16,361 bases of DNA. It comes from Treponema sp. (GTDB lineage: Bacteria > Spirochaetota > Spirochaetia > Treponematales > Breznakiellaceae). Shown here in pieces: positions 14,776-16,361 of this stretch (positions within the stretch are counted from its first letter, which is position 1; the number at the start of each line of letters is the position of its first letter). The stretch covers positions 1 to 16,361 of the forward strand of contig JAITLF010000274.1 of the NCBI GenBank assembly GCA_031278025.1, read 5' to 3'. Below the pieces are notes generated by a model, which saw only the letters and a list, made by a program, of their open reading frames with translations, was not told the DNA's origin and made no database searches. Made by a program: the position numbers and the translations under genes.

Positions 14776-16361
14776 GTGAAAAAGTTTCTGATCCATTTCA
14801 TCCTTGCGGGCGCGCTGGCGGCCTGTTCCAACCCGGTATTAAAGTGGATAGACATACCGGCTGCTGGAAACGAAGACCCTTCCGGCCGCAGCAGCGGCCC
14901 TGGGGGCGGCAAAGAAATCACCGCGTTTTCTTTCGGCATTGACGGGGAAACCGACCTCCCCATCGGCAGCGAACATGATATTTCCGGGAAAATACCGATA
15001 GCGATCATCCTGCCTGAGGGAACCGGCCCCGGCGCCCTCGCTCCCCGTGTTGAATTTATTGGGAAATCCTTAGCGCCGCCGTCAGGCGCGCCGCGAAATT
15101 TCAGCTCCCCGGTGGATTATACGGTTACCGCGGAGGACGGCTCTACCGCCGTTTACCTCGTTACGGTTTATGTAAAGGGGCCTTCCAGCAAAGAGATTGC
15201 CGGCTTTGCGATTGACGTGTCCCCGTCCGGTTCCTCCAACGTACGGGTGGAAGGCCGCATAGATCAGGGCGGTGGAGATCAGGCGAAGGGCGCCATCACG
15301 GTTACGGTTCCGGCAGGAACGGGCCTGTCGCGTTTGACCGCCCATGTTACCCACACGGGTGTTTTAACCCTGGGGCCGCTGGGCGCCCCTCATTCAACGG
15401 AAACTTTTGATTTTACCGGCGATTTTTCCGCGGAGACACGGTGGACGGTTGTCGCACGGGACGATTCAACCAAAGAATATACCGTTACCGTTGAGCGGGA
15501 AAAAAGCCATGACAAGGCGATAACCTCCTTCAGGTTAGGCGTCGCGGGGGAGGAGGACCTCATAGGCGGGGAACCCCAGCCGGATGGGAAGTACCCCATT
15601 CTGGCGCTTGTCCCGAAAAACGCGGCTCTTGACAACAAAGCCCCCCTCATTGACTACGTGGGGGCGTCCATAAGCCCCGCGCCGGAGACATCGCTTGATT
15701 TCACCAAGCCGAAAACCTACACGGTAACGGCGGAAGACGGCAGCGTCAGGGAATACACGGTACATATCGTCGAAAAAAATGGCGTTGGCGGCACCGATAA
15801 GATAATAACAGGCTTTTACTTCAAGGATCCGCTGGTACAGGGGGTGATAGACCAGGTAAACCATACCATCGCCCTGACGGTTCCCGCCGGTACGGACTTG
15901 GGCGCGTTACGGCCTGAGATTTACTACAAGGGCGCTTCCGTAAGCCCCATAAGCGGGCAGCCGAGGGATTTTACCGGAGCGGCCGCGGATCCGGCGACTC
16001 CGGTACTATACACGGTGCGCGACCAGAATGGGGATACTCTAAACTACGAGGTTTCTGTGTTTATCGCCCCGTCCCCGCCGGTAGTTGATGTTTCCGGCGC
16101 CGAGAGCGGCAAGGCGACGCAAGCGGCCGTTGCCCCGGATTTTGATAGGGATTCGGGAAATTACCCCGTTATTGTTGAATTTCCTACCCACATCGAGAAC
16201 CCCACATACATCGAGAATCCTACCTATATCGAAAATCCTGTGCTTACTATCACCTATCCCGCCGCCAGCGCGGATGATAACGAAACCCTTAATCAGATCT
16301 TAAATCAACTGATCCTGCTTCAAAACAAGGAAGTTTACAGCCATATTACCAACGAGACCAT
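14776..16361 (+). CDS. DUF5018-like repeat lipoprotein, 3' end outside window
   Basis: An uninterrupted frame begins at GTG 14776 and runs past the right edge (528 codons seen). The start is set by GGGAGGTG at 14764-14771; the ATG at 14774 is followed at once by a stop. The N-terminus, KKFLIHFILAGALAAC, is a lipoprotein signal with lipobox LAAC and lipidated Cys17, so the protein is probably membrane-anchored and surface or periplasmic. Four repeats of about 90-100 residues follow (about 46-135, 136-243, 244-335 and 336-435). Each has a TVTVPAGTxLxxLxP-like strand, a DF.....YTVTAEDGS motif and a closing YTVTV strand. This resembles DUF5018 / Ig-like beta-sandwich repeats common in Treponema and Bacteroides surface lipoproteins. 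A short THIENP/TYIENP triple repeat (471-488) comes next. The C-terminal function is not visible; adhesion or surface display is a guess. Confidence 0.85.
   Translation, partial: MKKFLIHFILAGALAACSNPVLKWIDIPAAGNEDPSGRSSGPGGGKEITAFSFGIDGETDLPIGSEHDISGKIPIAIILPEGTGPGALAPRVEFIGKSLAPPSGAPRNFSSPVDYTVTAEDGSTAVYLVTVYVKGPSSKEIAGFAIDVSPSGSSNVRVEGRIDQGGGDQAKGAITVTVPAGTGLSRLTAHVTHTGVLTLGPLGAPHSTETFDFTGDFSAETRWTVVARDDSTKEYTVTVEREKSHDKAITSFRLGVAGEEDLIGGEPQPDGKYPILALVPKNAALDNKAPLIDYVGASISPAPETSLDFTKPKTYTVTAEDGSVREYTVHIVEKNGVGGTDKIITGFYFKDPLVQGVIDQVNHTIALTVPAGTDLGALRPEIYYKGASVSPISGQPRDFTGAAADPATPVLYTVRDQNGDTLNYEVSVFIAPSPPVVDVSGAESGKATQAAVAPDFDRDSGNYPVIVEFPTHIENPTYIENPTYIENPVLTITYPAASADDNETLNQILNQLILLQNKEVYSHITNET
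16186..16239 (+). repeat. Three 18-bp repeats encoding T(H/Y)IENP
   Basis: Three consecutive 18-nt units encode THIENP, TYIENP and TYIENP within the lipoprotein gene. The third bases have diverged (GAG/GAA, AAC/AAT, CCC/CCT) while the peptide is kept. That is consistent with selection on the protein rather than very recent slippage. Confidence 0.85.

Overview
The window looks like a chromosomal segment of a GC-rich spirochete, most likely a Treponema relative of the termite-gut type. This is inferred from four things: a phosphofructokinase of the GGNGT/PKTIDND subfamily, a chemoreceptor with an [15 protein letters not shown] tip, a lipoprotein built of DUF5018-like repeats, and a decayed Uma2 gene. 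No 16S gene or other definitive marker is present, so the species-level guess is weak.

Layout. Positions 1-724 hold no convincing gene, but contain a short 21-bp-period repeat array (475-558) and GC-rich inverted repeats. On the plus strand follow a 6-phosphofructokinase (725-1831) and the disaggregase ClpB (1898-4513). Stop-to-stop with clpB on the minus strand lies an Uma2-family pseudogene (5058-4510) with two compensating frameshifts, deletions and a 12-bp tandem repeat expansion. A repeat-rich intergenic region then leads into secA (5351-8116). A second intergenic region with 21-bp-period repeats (8117-8427) precedes a dCache/HAMP methyl-accepting chemotaxis protein (8428-10632). Convergent with it is a minus-strand pair that resembles the Bacillus MrfA-MrfB (YprA-YprB) DNA-repair helicase and DEDDh exonuclease; the two reading frames overlap by 11 nt. 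Upstream of mrfA is a 487-bp divergent intergenic region with nine and a half copies of a 21-bp palindromic repeat. A lipoprotein gene (14776 onward, GTG start) runs off the right edge.

The housekeeping genes (glycolysis, proteostasis, secretion) appear to be separate transcription units. The only clear operon is mrfA-mrfB.

Two patterns cut across the annotation. First, four intergenic regions carry direct repeats with the same 21-bp period, two turns of B-DNA, but with unrelated unit sequences, most with internal palindromes. All four lie upstream of a promoter. Second, clpB and secA lack a Shine-Dalgarno sequence and instead show a TTGCC(A/G)-N18-TAnnTT promoter whose -10 box ends 6 nt before the ATG, so their mRNAs may be leaderless. 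pfk and mrfA also have a -10-like box 7 nt before the ATG. The chemoreceptor and lipoprotein have strong conventional ribosome binding sites.
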